A stretch of DNA of 64,000 nucleotides from contig CAJHZI010000198.1 of the NCBI GenBank assembly GCA_905160935.1, forward strand, positions 254,501 to 318,500, read 5' to 3'. Positions within the stretch are counted from its first letter, which is position 1; each line of letters starts with the position of its first letter. Shown here one piece after another: positions 36,076 to 48,015 of the stretch. The translations under genes were made by a program, and so were the position numbers. The notes under the pieces were generated by a model. That model saw only the letters and a list, made by a program, of their open reading frames with translations, was not told the DNA's origin and ran no database searches. This stretch comes from Enchytraeus crypticus (Eukaryota; Annelida; Clitellata; Enchytraeida; Enchytraeidae).

Positions 36076-39000
36076 AGACGTTACTGAAAATAAATTGAAG
36101 TAGAATTTTGATATTGTTATCCAATAAATATTCTAATATCCTAAGGACAAAATAGATTTTACACAATTTTTGTTCTTGCTTTAATTGGAAACTGAATATG
36201 TTCCACAGGGTACGACCATCTCATATATTCAGCTATTAATCACATCAGAAGCTATATAAAGCAAAAGTAAAATGTCATTTAGAATAGTAAGCTATTGACT
36301 AGACATTAAAATATACGCATCTATGATTAAGCATTCCAATGTGAGTAAATTTGTCAATATTATTGCAAATTGTTGGTCATAGATAATTGTAAAATCGTTT
36401 AGTGTAAAATGAACACTAAATAGTAATTTTAGTAATTAGACAATTGCATCCGTGCTGTAAACTTTGAAGCCCATATAAATTGTCATTCATTACTAATGCA
36501 AATTTAAAGCCATTTTCTTCGTATGAGAATGATATCACGAACGTCTCAAATTCACAAAATCACCACGAACTGTTTCGCCCCACAGATTTTCAGGAAAACG
36601 TGCTGAAGAAAACTATTTTAAAAGAAATTGCGAACGTAGAACGCGGGTAATTTACTCAATGCTAGCCAGTACTAAATTATATTTGTAGATTTGAAACTGA
36701 ACGAACTAAAAGGCAACATCTTTCAGAGTACAAGCGTTTAGGAAAGAGAAGCGGATACAATTTCCTTACAAACACAAGTTCTCTCGGATTACATGGCGCG
36801 AGTTGGTCAAGCACGTTCGTCAGGGAAACCTTCCTTCAATCAGAGAAACAAACAAATATTGACTGAGTTCAACACCAAGCGAGTCTGGCATCTGCTCTTC
36901 GAAGAGAAATCACACGAATTTAGCGAGATTTGTGTTTTGAAGTATCCCAAGATAGCTTTTTAAATAACTCAAAACTGGGTTAATTTGATACCTTTCTTGT
37001 CATCGACAAATGACATAAGAAAGGAAACGGCGTATGATGGGTGATTTGAGTTTCACAAACTTTATTTGCAAACTTTTCTAAAGCCGATTCTTCCAAATTA
37101 TGTCAGTAAAGGCATTGAGTTCCATATTTCATCCTACCACGAACTACTCCGAATTTGAGCATTTGAACCAGTTCATAGACAGATTAGGTGTATAATTTAG
37201 TTGATTGATTCTACTGTATGAGCTGCTGTAGAAGGACGTGTGTATCGTGGTTGCTTCATATGTAGATCTTAATAAGGAAATTTCAGTAGCTTCTTTGTGA
37301 TAGTCAAATATTTTTGATAACGCTTAGTTTTCTCTACTTTAATGTTACGTATTTTGTTTACTTCCAATTAAATTCTGCCTAAAATTTCCTTGCATATTCG
37401 AAATATTCGTGCTCGCAATTAACTCTTGATTATGCTGCCATTATTTGTGCTTCTATGGCGCCTGTAGGTTTTACTGCAGCAATTCTTAGTTCTTGAATTA
37501 ATCATGGTCAACTAATCATTCAATTATAGCAATATTACTAACGTGTATTGTTTCCTCAATACTCAAAGAACTCACTGCTCGACATGACCTCTCTCTAGCA
37601 TGTGAATAAATAATTGCTCGCAAACATATTCCATAGTTCTCTCTAAAGAGTTATCTAATTTGCTTATAATGGGTCGCTTACTTGAAATTCTAGACTTGGA
37701 CTGGTTATGAAATTTCAGTTTTCTAACATTTAATTATTAATTTTTATAAGCCGCATATCGGATTCGCTGTGATTGAATTTTTACTTCTACTGTCAGCATA
37801 GAAGGCTTTAGCACTCATATTCTTCTTATGCAACGTGTTGCTTTTCGGGTCAACTTATATTGTACTTACAGTAAAAACGTGTAAATTGTTGATGCTTACG
37901 AAGGCTGTGTATATTTTTTAGAGAAGACCTATTCCAAATGAATTACAATCATTTTATTTCTAGTGAATTCAGATTCTTCCATTTGCTTCGATTTCCGATA
38001 TTCACTAAATATTTATTCACTAAATATAGATGAAGGTCTACTTTGCGACACGGAATAAGACCAAAACTCGAAAGTGGAATATCATATGTAATTCTTTCTT
38101 GTTATGCTGTAAAACAATCACTGGCGACACTTTCTCACTTCAGTCTCTCAGTGGATTCAGCAGTTCCGGATCTCAGTGAAATCAGTTTCAGATCTCAGTG
38201 AATTCAGTTCCATAATTCACATTTTAAATAACGAATAGCCTATCTATAAAAATTTGTTTTATTATATTTTATTTTGTTTTAAATATTTCACGCACTTTAC
38301 AGCTATTTATTTGAGTATATATTTAATTTTATTGATTATTCAAATATTTTAATTTTTCCAATAAGTATGTTTATGACAACACCCATTACTGTTATCATAC
38401 AATAATCCTGCTTAATAGTTGACTTTAGGTTGTCGTAAGTATGTAATTTTAAGCGAAGACTTTATAGTCTATTGTTTTAAGTGTAATATCGTATACATGT
38501 ATGAGGTATAGGTTACAATTGAATAGATCTGCACCGTCCATTTGACATCCTTGCTGTATACAGTGTCACGTGACCAGAGACCCATCTAGTTTTGTTTACT
38601 TTCACGCCACTCAATTCACTCTAAATCTGTCATACAGGATGATCCATTGACAGTTGTAAGACTGCACAACCACTATATCAGTCATCCTTCGAAAATATTT
38701 ATATAAATTCTGTATAGATTTTGGAATGATATTGACGAAGTGTGATTACTGACAAATTAAATATAGCAACGTATGCAGTTGTTTATGTCTGTTGACACGT
38801 CAACCAATTCAATCAATCATCAAAGTCTCTGAATTTAATCTCTAGAATAACGTGGAAGTAGTTCAAACCTGAAATAAGCGATCTACGAAACAAATAAAGT
38901 AAAATCCTTATGGTTGGCTTAATTATATAAAGTGACAGCAAGATTGCAAGATCAGGTAGATATTATCTATATCCAAATAAGCTTATTCGAATATTTTATT

Positions 39001-40494
39001 TCAATCCTTCTGATCGTATTTTGAACATATATAAACACAAAGCATTTTTATTTATTGTTAGAGGTAAATGACGAGAATTCTATAGTGAAGGGTAGTTGAC
39101 TATTGTCATGAACTTTTACATGGACTATTTCTCAATGGAATCCAGACTATACTGTACATGTGTAGAATTGTGACTAAAAGGTTAAATTTCAGTTTATAAA
39201 TATTATAGTAGCAGATAGTTGCAATATTTATGTCGTATACCGATTTTATATCTATGCTTTCATTTATCTAAATAAAAGGTCAAGGCATACATTTATGAAC
39301 GCTACAGCGCTTCTAAGGCATTTAAATATGCATGTATATTCATTTGAGCATCCGTTGATCTCACGAGCTTATAACTAGGACTCTAGTGTAATTCAAATAG
39401 CACCACTTGCAGCATAGAAGGGTTTGGAAGTCTTGTGATGTCGCGTATTAAATTGAATCTTAGCATCGAACAAGTGCCTTGCTATCTTAATTTGATCTGT
39501 TCGTTATAAATGGTTTATGGATTTAATGTGAGTCATTCTGAAGAAGGTTCAGCTGTTTAGTAGTCCGTATGCATTCACTAAAATTCATATCTTTATAGTT
39601 CGATGGACTCGAATGGCGAGAAGGTAATTCGATAGAGAAGCTTATCAACGTTATCAGCTTTCAATCAGAATACATAGAAAGCTTCGTTTCCTATATTCTA
39701 GCTCTCGATAGTATTCCTAAACCAAGGTACAAATTCCAATCAAGTATTTGTTTTCAGCAGACTATTCTTAAATACTTATTCAATAAACCAGCAGGCTAAT
39801 GTCATTGAAGATGGCTATGTCTTTAAAGTATCAAGTGATACTATTTCAGCGAGATATTTTCCTTTAGTCTAAGTCCCTGTGTGGGATATTAGTATTTATT
39901 TCCAAATGGAAGACAGATGAACTTTTATATCAATTGGACTTTGTATGAGCTTTTAAAGAAAAGCTTGATATATACATTGAGATGTATACCAATATAAGTG
40001 AATAATATTTGGTTCACTAACTACTGTATATTTACATGGGATCTCTCTCTCAGTATATTGCATATTCAATAGACCAGGTACTAGTTCAAATTCAGAAAAT
40101 CTGTCATTACTCTCTACAATTCAGACTTCATTTAGTAATCGCCGAATATAAAAATTACAATATCTAACTCGGTTTCTATAGCTTGGAAATGCAGTTTTCT
40201 ACTTTCACCGGCTCTAATTTTTATCACTGCGACAACATTTTCACTTAAAAATATTAAAACTACTTTTAAATTTAAACGGTAATATGTTATGAGCCTGGTG
40301 TGAGTCGCTGCTCATCCTGTCAGACATTTCTTATGAGTCTGGTAAGAGGGACTGCTAATTGCTCAAAGTCTGAGACATTTTTAGATTTCAGCAATGATTT
40401 CGTTGCATCGTCTTTAGGTCCTGAGAGTTGTAGTGAATTTTTTGTCCATGAATTATAAAATAATCCACTAAGACAAACTATCGAATCTCTAACC
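36076..40494. other. long non-coding stretch, nothing recognised
   Basis: About 4.4 kb without a recognised repeat family copy and without open frames of note. Short echoes only, e.g. GGATCTCAGTGAAATCAGTT and CAGATCTCAGTGAATTCAGT near 38.2 kb, and ATGAGYCTGGT repeats near 40.3 kb. Confidence 0.5.
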
Positions 40495-40614
40495 CTTTTA
40501 TACTTTTGCCCTTTGAAAATCTGGCCTTTTTAGACTCTGGCTCTTTCAAACTCGGGAACCTTTAGATTCTATCCCTTTTAGACTCAAGCCCTTTTATAGA
40601 CTCTGGCCCTTTTA
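40495..40614 (+). repeat. degenerate tandem repeat (CCCTTTTAGACTCTGG)n
   Basis: Six or seven units of 17-21 bp such as GGCCTTTTTAGACTCTGG, CCCTTTTAGACTCAAG and CCCTTTTATAGACTCTGG. Confidence 0.7.
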
Positions 40615-41261
40615 GCTTTCTACATGTATGTAGTACTGTTTATCAATTACTATAATTGCACTTAGCTGCAATATTTGTGTGATATACGGTTTATATATCT
40701 ATGGTTTCATTTTTCTAAATAAAGGGCCAAGATGTAAATTGATATACGCTGTAGGAATCTTTAGAGAGCTCATCAGCATAAATTGAGAGATTCTGTCTCA
40801 TAACATAAACTTTGTCTATTTGTTAAATGACGCTGTAGTTTGGTAAATATGCTATCATAAGAGTTTTTAATATTAAGCACTTTGCATCTAGCTTAGTCTA
40901 CTTTTAAAAGCACTGAGTTGCAATTATATGGGCAGAAGATCTTTTAAGACTATTTTTATTACACAGAAATAATAACGCCAGAACATAAATCTGTCGTTAA
41001 CGACTGCATATCGTGTTAAACAGTCGACTAGCTACGCCTCTAAATAATACCATAATTTATATACCATGTGTGGAGAAGCCAGGATTTAAAATGTGATTTA
41101 AAATAAACGATAAGCGATTGCTAGGCCAGCTCTCAGCAGGAATTAGTCTGTCAGAGTAATAAGAGCAATGCCAAAGATTGCTTTTGCACATCTAAGTAGA
41201 GCAACTACTGATTGCAATTTTAGCAGTACTTTCATTGATCTCCACTAGAAACAACTGTGTC

Positions 41262-41967
41262 CTATGTCCTGTGTCCGGTGTCCTGTGTCCTGTGTCCAGT
41301 GTCCTGTGTCCTGTGTCCTGTGTCCTGTGTCCTGTGTCCTGTGTCCAGTGTCCAATGTCCAATGTCCAGTATCCAATGTCCAGAATCCTGTGTCCAGTGT
41401 CCTGTGTGTTGACTAATGTGTCCAGTGTTCCTTGACCAGTGTCCCGTAAACAGTGTTCAGTGTCCAGTATACAGTATCCTATGTCCTGTGCCCAGTGTCC
41501 AGTATCCTGTGTCCAGTGTCCTGTGTCCTGTGTCCTGTGTCCAGTGTGCTGTGTCCAGTGTCATGTGTCCAGTGTGCTTTGTCCTGTGTCATGTGTCCAG
41601 TGTCCAGTATCCTGTGTCCAGTGTCCTGTGTCCAGTGTCCTGTGTCCTGCGTCCAATGTCCAGTGTCCAGTGTCCTGTGTCCAGTGTCCAGTGACCATGC
41701 AGTGTCCTGTGTCCAGTGTCCTGTGTCCTGTGTCCAGTGTCCAGTGTCCTGTGTCCAGTGTCCAGTGTCCTGTGTCCAGTGTCCAGTGTCCAGTATCCTG
41801 TGTCCTGTGTCCAGTGTCCTGTGTCCAGTGTCCAGTGACCATGCAGTGTCCTGTGTCCAGTGTCCTGTGTCCAGTGTACAGTGACCATGCAGTGTCCTGT
41901 GTCCAGTGTCCAGTGTCCTGTGTCCAGTGTCCAGTGTCCTGTGTCCAGTGTCCTGTGTCCAGTGTCC
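41262..41967 (+). repeat. 7-bp minisatellite (TGTCCTG/TGTCCAG)n
   Basis: About 700 bp of tandem TGTCCWG heptamers, with variants such as TGTCCAA and TGTCATG. Three interruptions GACCATGCAG at about 41693, 41837 and 41883 mark a higher-order pattern in the distal half. The period is not a multiple of three and neither strand of the unit makes stops, so long open frames (92-177 codons) appear in all frames on both strands. They are artefacts of the repeat. Its GC content stands out from the AT-rich surroundings. Confidence 0.95.
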
Positions 41968-42195
41968 AGTAGACACGGTGATTCTCTTCTATCACTACAA
42001 GGACGACAGTAAGGATAGTAAATGTTTTACGAATGTTTGTGTTGCACTGCAATCATGATGACAGAACGTAAATCTGTCATTAACAACTCGTTATCACGTA
42101 TTACAGTCGCCGAGCTGAGCCTCAGTGACGAAGAGTGGCTAGACCATATATGTACAGTGTCGCATAGGATTAACACCCCAGATGTTGTCATGTTT

Positions 42196-42199
<4 letters not shown>

Positions 42200-42226
<27 letters not shown>
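42200..42226 (-). repeat. CT microsatellite at LINE L 3' end
   Basis: Pure (CT)13 before TTAGTACACTGCTTACCAG of the L copy. Confidence 0.88.
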
Positions 42227-42405
42227 TAGTACACTGCTTACCAGCAGGTCCATGGTATGTAACGCCTCCACTCTTCTCTGTCTTCCGCTTTCACTTTCAT
42301 TTCCACATATGCATGGGTCCTTAAATCATTTAACATACCTAATCTCGGCCTGCCCCTGCCTTTTTTCCCTTCCATACTCTCTTCTTTTTTTGTTAAATAA
42401 ACTTA
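42218..42405 (-). mobile_element. family L LINE 3' end
   Basis: Minus strand: the C-terminus with (A)EIRYVK-type region, MEMKVKA-like and EEWRRY, then the 3' end (CTGCTGGTAAGCAGTGTACT) and a GA/CT tract. It matches the copy at 46383 nearly throughout. 5'-truncated near a T-rich run at 42385. Confidence 0.65.
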
Positions 42406-42895
42406 AAATATAGTTGTCAATGGTTTATCGCATGGGTATTCGAGGTGAGAGTCAGGGTTTGATTCCTATCAGATTTAAGCAGAAGCCGCTAATATTTATT
42501 TCAGCTGCTTCTCTATATGTCCAAATTGTTACTGCTTCTAAATGTATACATGTACATTACACGGCAAACCTAACTGTCTATCCTGTCTCTATCATTGAAT
42601 TCGTCATTTTAAATAATTCACTTTATAAATTTTCCTTAAGATTTTATATAGCACATTCTGAAATCGAAAAGAATCTTAAGACAAGCAAAGCTCACCCTAA
42701 CAAATCGATTATATATCTCCGTAAGCTTAGAAACGGAACAATCAATATGCATCCCACTACATGGAAGTCACTGCTCGGTCTACTTTAAGCTTCGCTGCAG
42801 TGTCTGCGTGTGTTGACCCTTACGAGCAATGTGGTTTTCGACTGATCGATATATTCTCAGACGTACCGGGTTCCACAGAGAATAATGAGAATGCA

Positions 42896-43089
42896 GTAAT
42901 AATAATGCTAATAATGCTAATAATGATAATAATAATAATAATAATAAATAAATAAATAATAATAATATTATTATTATTAATATTATTATTATTATTACTT
43001 TTTTAAACCTGGGGTTTGATAAAAATGATTCAAGCAATACGTGCTGAATCGCCGCCCGGTGAATTATTATTATTATTATTATTATTATA
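42896..43089. repeat. (AAT)n and (ATT)n trinucleotide tracts, inverted
   Basis: (AATAAT)n from 42896, then (ATT)n to 43000, a short unique piece with CGCCGCCCGG, and (TTA)n to 43089. The AAT and ATT runs can fold back on one another. Confidence 0.88.
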
Positions 43090-43904
43090 AGCACATTTGC
43101 AAAAGTTCTGGATACTTGTATAAATTATTACATAAAGCAATACTATGTCGTAATCACGACTTAATCATCCGTTATGTCCGAGCTATTGTACCTTAAAGGC
43201 TTAAACCATTAAATCGCGTAGTTGAGGCGAACAATAGAGAACTGAGGACGGTAAAAGATATTCATCTCTAAAGCTAGATTTTTTCAAGTTACATGTTGCA
43301 TTAAATTTTGCTGATGATGAGGCATAGTTTTGTGAAGATATTAACTTGTAGGTCGATGACTCCATATTATATTAGCTCTATATTTATATTATATTATATC
43401 TCTATATTAACCAAAATAGCAGCGAATACTTTAAACCTGAAATTTCTCCAGAACACTGTAGAGAGGCCCAACACACTAATATGCTAATATTTACATTAAC
43501 ATTCAAAAAACACTATATAACTACATAGTATTTAGGCATTTTAAGGTAAGTTAAGCTTAACAGACTAAATATGAACGTAAAATATTCGATCTATATATGT
43601 GCTTGTAATTTCCGAGTTAGTTGACAGAGCTACTGAGAAAGATCTCTTTTCAATTATCGCATGAAGCGAGTAGAAGCAATTTATTCCTTGTACATCAACC
43701 TATTACTTCGCCTTCATTGTTGTCGAAGTAGCATACACAATGAAAATAAATCGGCACCGTAGGGACGCAAACTAATTTCAATTATGGACATTGCTGGAAT
43801 AGAGTTGACAGAAACGAATGTTCATTGTGCGGATAAAGGATCGCTGTTGCAACAATTTACGTAGTGATAATACAACTAGAGTTTGTCTCAGTTGTGCGTG
43901 CTTT

Positions 43905-44035
43905 GGACTGGTTTTATGGATTTTGGTTTTTTGTACCGCTTTTTGCTCTATGTTTTTACATCGACTAGGATTTGTTTCAAAGGATTTAAATGTTGTCACT
44001 GACGACAATAACACTTTGCTTTTGTTTTTAGTGCA
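43905..44035 (+). repeat. low-copy dispersed repeat, copy 1
   Basis: TTTGGACTGGTTTTATGGAT TTTGGTTT and GTCACTGACGACAATAACAC resemble 52845-52970 (TTGATTGGTCTTCTGGATTT, GTCATTGACGACAATACCAT) in the same order and orientation. Unknown type. Confidence 0.4.
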
Positions 44036-44275
44036 AAATTTGTGACAAGTATTTAGATGAAATTCGGTTTGGAAATTAGAGATTTTGGCCAGATATTATG
44101 AGTGACGGGACATTACATTTTGATAAAAGCAATAGAATTACTCTCTCTAGATAGGTCTTTCCAAGGCATACAACGCAGTACATTATAAAATTCGTATAGA
44201 ATGTGCTTTCAATAACTAAAGTCAAGTTTTTCTTAATCTACTTTACATTACTTTCATTCTGCAAGTAATTTCGTT

Positions 44276-44598
44276 AAATTTTTTTTGTTCGCATAGTTAC
44301 ACACATGACATACCGCATGTGCTACATAGTTTCCTTTCTTGGTTTCTGTTTTTGTAGTTTTCGTTATTTCCGCCATTCCTCTCCATGGTTATTAGTAATC
44401 GTTGCCTTTTGTTGGCGCATCAATTGCAGCCTGCGCGGATTTAAGAATAACCTTCCAACACCCTCGGGATTTTTTCTTTCAAAGCTGTCAACACTCGGTC
44501 TTCCAAGGTGGTCGCCGACAAAGTACTAACCGGCGCGATGGAGCTTAACTTCGTTCAACTGACGCACAGCTTAACCGAGTGCGCTAATCCCGCCCCAT
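44276..44598 (-). mobile_element. family D 5S rRNA-derived SINE, best copy
   Basis: Most complete copy. In its sense: GGCGGGATTAGCGCACTCGG TTAAGC (tRNA A-box-like), then the 5S-like part GAACGAAGTTAAGCTCCATC, CGGTTAGTACTTTGTCGGCG, ACCACCTTGGAAGACCGAGT and GTTGAC. A body follows with ATCCCGAGGGTGTTGGAAGG, GCTGCAATTGATGCGCCAAC and CCATGGAGAGGAATGGCGGA, then GTCATGTGTGTAACTATGCG and an A-rich tail. About 300 bp. Box A and box C of the 5S internal promoter are visible; the 5' half of 5S is replaced. Confidence 0.85.
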
Positions 44599-44989
44599 TT
44601 TCAATTTCAAGAATGTAAACAACTTCATAACAAATTAATAGAACACGTGACATTTTCCTTTATCAGATTTACACGCTCAGTTCGCTGCAAAGTAAACTGC
44701 ACACAGCAAGTGATTCCTTCGTGCTTCGTTACTGTTGGCTTTCCATTGTTTTCTCTAAAGAATCTGCAGTTAAGCATTCAATATCTGAAATCTCAAATAA
44801 TTTAAGTTTTGCATTTTTTGTTTTTGCTCACGAATTAATACAGGAGTAAAAGAAGCTGCTTTCACATTCGCTAAACGGCATTTCTAACGACATAGACTGT
44901 ATATACTCATATCTTAGACTTATTTAATTTATTAAATATAAATATAACTTTGGAATAAGTTACTTGATTTGTGTTTGTGAAAATATATT

Positions 44990-45062
44990 TCTGAGGCGGG
45001 TTCTAATTACCTTCATCAACTCCTGTTTAGTCGTCTCATACGACACACTGGCTAGGAGTTTT
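44990..45062 (-). mobile_element. family B fragment
   Basis: CTGAGGCGGGTTCTAATTAC, CTTCATCAACTCCTGTTTAG and TCGTCTCATACGACACAC match the middle of family B. Confidence 0.5.
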
Positions 45063-45339
45063 TCTCATTTACTAAGCAGCGAATGCAACTTAACGCATAA
45101 TACAGCATTCCTAACTACACTACTACATGTGGATTTTATCCTTGGATAACACCCACATTTAATATTTATTTTACTCATTCATAAAATTCCAATTACCCCG
45201 CATCCGATGATCCATTTCGTCACTATTTCTTTCATCATTAGACACACTGTTCTCTCAGCAATAACGAAATTGTGTTAAGATAAGATGAGCGTCACGAAGA
45301 ATTATGAAGCGCCATCAATTACCGGCGACGTCTCGGATG

Positions 45340-45396
45340 TAGCCGAGAAAGTGAAGATAAAGTGAAGAGAAAGCGAAGAGAAAATGAAGGGAAAGT
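45340..45396 (+). repeat. purine-rich 10-12-bp tandem repeat
   Basis: GAGAAAGTGAAGATAAAGTG AAGAGAAAGCGAAGAGAAAA TGAAGG: four to five copies of (A)GAAAGTGAAG. Confidence 0.7.
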
Positions 45397-45513
45397 ATTT
45401 CTAGTGTGGTTTATGTAGAAGCGATGATGACGGATAATGAGTTTTCTGATTTCTCGCAAACAGCTTGTTGAGTGGCCAGAAGAAAACCCAGAGGCGCCGT
45501 GGAAACAATGCTG

Positions 45514-45607
45514 CAATCAGCTGAAGCTTGTTATATAGACTGGATTGAACACTTCGACCAATCAGCTGAAGCAGACTTGTTATATAGACCGGAATTAACA
45601 CTTCGAC
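45514..45607 (+). repeat. 45/49-bp tandem duplication
   Basis: Two adjacent copies of CAATCAGCTGAAGC...TTGTTATATAGACYGGA...AACACTTCGAC. They differ by a 3-bp insertion, one more base and a few substitutions. The open frame running across it is short and unrecognised. Confidence 0.8.
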
Positions 45608-45947
45608 TTACGCAATTTAAAATACAAAGTGCTCTTAAATTAAATGTGAACTGGCCTTTAAGTTCCGATGGACATTCAAACCTTTGGGCATCATACAGGT
45701 AAAGTGTCCGACGGCAGATTATTAAGCGTAAAGTTCATGTACGTGCTCGGCTCTTCATCGATATGCCTACGAGACAGGAAATTAGCTTTAGCTCGATATT
45801 CTCTGGGATTCCCGACAAGTCTAGAATTAGAGGACGTAATGGAAGCTTCAATAAAGGTAGTTTTTGATATACAATGTTTACTAATTTCACTATATCTGAC
45901 AATATAGTCTTGTAATTATAATTTTTGAAAAGACAATGCATACTTAT

Positions 45948-45949
<2 letters not shown>

Positions 45950-45986
<37 letters not shown>

Positions 45987-45987
45987 A
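45950..45987 (-). repeat. CT microsatellite
   Basis: (CT)n next to a possible B/L 3'-end remnant. Confidence 0.88.
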
Positions 45988-46020
45988 ATATTCTGGTAAG
46001 TGATAGATCAGTGCAACTAT
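45988..46020 (-). mobile_element. possible family B/L 3'-end remnant
   Basis: ATATTCTGGTAAGTGATAGA next to a CT tract is consistent with the shared 3' end, but very short. Confidence 0.25.
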
Positions 46021-46382
46021 TTTCTAATATAGTTTAGCTAACTGAAAGGTAGCTCTGAAATATTCAACAGCTGAGTAAAATCAAGTGTCTCTTTTCCTTC
46101 TGGACACATACAGAGTTCTCATGAACGTTTACGCATAATTTGCGCAATAAAGAATACAATGAAGAAACAATATCGGATATAATTGTAGTAGGCCTATATC
46201 ATGAAGAATACGATGAAGTATATAATATCAATTTGACCATATAATGCTGAACATATGAATATTGTATTAAAAAGGCAAAGAATGAAATTAAGAAATGAAA
46301 TGAAAATGAATTTCGAAATACAACGAATAATGCAATGAAGATTACGATAGCATTTACAGTGAATAATGTGATAAGGAATCTC

Positions 46383-46718
46383 TTAGTGCACTGCCTACTG
46401 GCAGGCCCATGGTACATAACGCCTCCACTCTTCTCTGTCTTTCGCCTTCCTCTTCATTTCCACATATGAGTGGGTCTTTAAATCATCTAACATACCTAAT
46501 CTCGGCCTGCCCCTGCCTCTTTTCCTTCCATTCTACCTTTTATGACCTCTTTTAATAGACCTTCCCCCCTTAGAATGTGTCCTATCCATCTCTTCTTCCT
46601 ATTTCTTAATACATTTATCAACTGTCTATCTGTGCCAACTCTCTCCAGGACTTCCTCATTTGTAACTTTTTGAGTCCAGCTAATCCTCTCCATTCTTCTC
46701 CAAATCCACATTTCGGTG
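46383..46718 (-). mobile_element. family L LINE 3' end, best copy
   Basis: Minus strand encodes MWIWRRMERISWTQKVTNEE, VLERVGTDRQLINVLRNRKK and RWIGHILRGEGLLKEVIKGR, then after a one-base frameshift GRGRPRLGMLDDLKTHSYVE, MKRKAKDREEWRRYVPWACQ and a stop inside the 3' end GGCAGTGCACT. This is the reverse-transcriptase C-terminal tail typical of RTE/craniofacial-development-protein-2-like non-LTR retrotransposons. The 5' part is absent, so it is a dead, truncated insertion. Confidence 0.83.
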
Positions 46719-47817
46719 ATAAGGAATATAATGGATAATACAATGAAGAACAGATTGAGGAACATCGTGATAGTAGACAGTACAGTTACAGACCTGAAGC
46801 AATTCTACAGTCAGAAAAAAGGAAGATAAGTGAGAGTGAAATTGTCAGGGAAATTAATTTGCATCGGACAAGTACCTACAAGTCGTTGTTTGCAGTGATG
46901 CTCGATGAAGCGATAGACCAGATGTGACTTGCGTTTTATGAATTGCGATCTACAAGTACATGTATTCTATGTAAAAGTTTTTGAGGCATTGATACAACAG
47001 GGCTTTAAAGTAAACTTCGCAGGCAAATAAAAAGTTTCGATCTTTAAGTATTTCAATTTCTGATATTTTAATTTATGAGTCCCCGACTGAGCTTTAATTT
47101 TTAGTTTTTTAAATTTATTTGGTACTAATGCATTTAATTTTTCACTTCTTTCATTTTCTTTCATTCATTCTGTGTCATGCTTATCGTTTATTCGAAAATA
47201 GAATCGTTTCGAGGTTTTCTTGGCCTTCCTCTATACTATTATGTTTAAAACAGAGTTTAAGGACAACTCCTGTAAAACAACTTCTTGTAAAAATATTTTT
47301 CGTTACTGTTTATGATTAGCTTACTTGAATCAATGTGTGTGACTAAGATGATGGTGTTAGTTGATAGTATACATATGATGCTATACGATAGTGTTATTTA
47401 AAATGCCAAGTGTTATATGATAGTGTTATTAGTATCGCTATTAGAAATTATTCCATTTAGTATTTCAACAATATACTTGAACATGTAGATTTTTATTCAA
47501 AAATTAACCCGAAAAATTCGCAAAATGAATTCAGTGATAATAAATAAGCATCACGTGGAAATGATGTTGATTTAAAAAATATATGTTGTAAAACCTAAGA
47601 AACACCATTTTACCACATACTCGGATTGGGAGAATCATTCATAGATTACGATTTAAATAAAGCAATTTACATATATTTACTATGTTTTAATTATATTATA
47701 TAATTGTATTTTTTTAATTAAATCAAATTATCGTTGATTCCAATACATTTACAGTTGATAAACTAATTATGAAATATCTATAAATTAAATAATGGTTAAC
47801 TGGAAGGGAAGTATCGT

Positions 47818-48015
47818 AATAGTCAAAGACTAAGCAAGAACTGAAGAAGACAACGGAGAATCACCTCAAAAGCAATAATTTTCCAAAGCTATAGGCTGCA
47901 CAACGTATGGCCAAGACATAATATTTTGTGACTTGTTAATATATGAAGCTCATGAAAACAGACTCTGAATTTGAAGATATACCATGGATAAGTCACTTGG
48001 CACAACACGAGAGAG
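47818..48015 (+). mobile_element. family B element
   Basis: Plus-strand copy: GAAGAAGACAACGGAGAATC, CACCTCAAAAGCAATAATTT, CCAAAGCTATAGGCTGCACA, AAACAGACTCTGAATTTGAA, CACTTGGCACAACACGAG. The 5' head is missing. Confidence 0.65.

Noticed and set aside
41235..42052. Overlapping open frames of 66-177 codons on both strands
   Set aside because: All are translations of the 7-bp satellite TGTCCWG, open in every frame because of its composition. No start context, domain or splicing evidence.
42414..42788. 124-codon + frame
   Set aside because: Longest non-repeat frame in its area, but no recognisable domain, AT-rich codon mix and no splice context. Likely chance.
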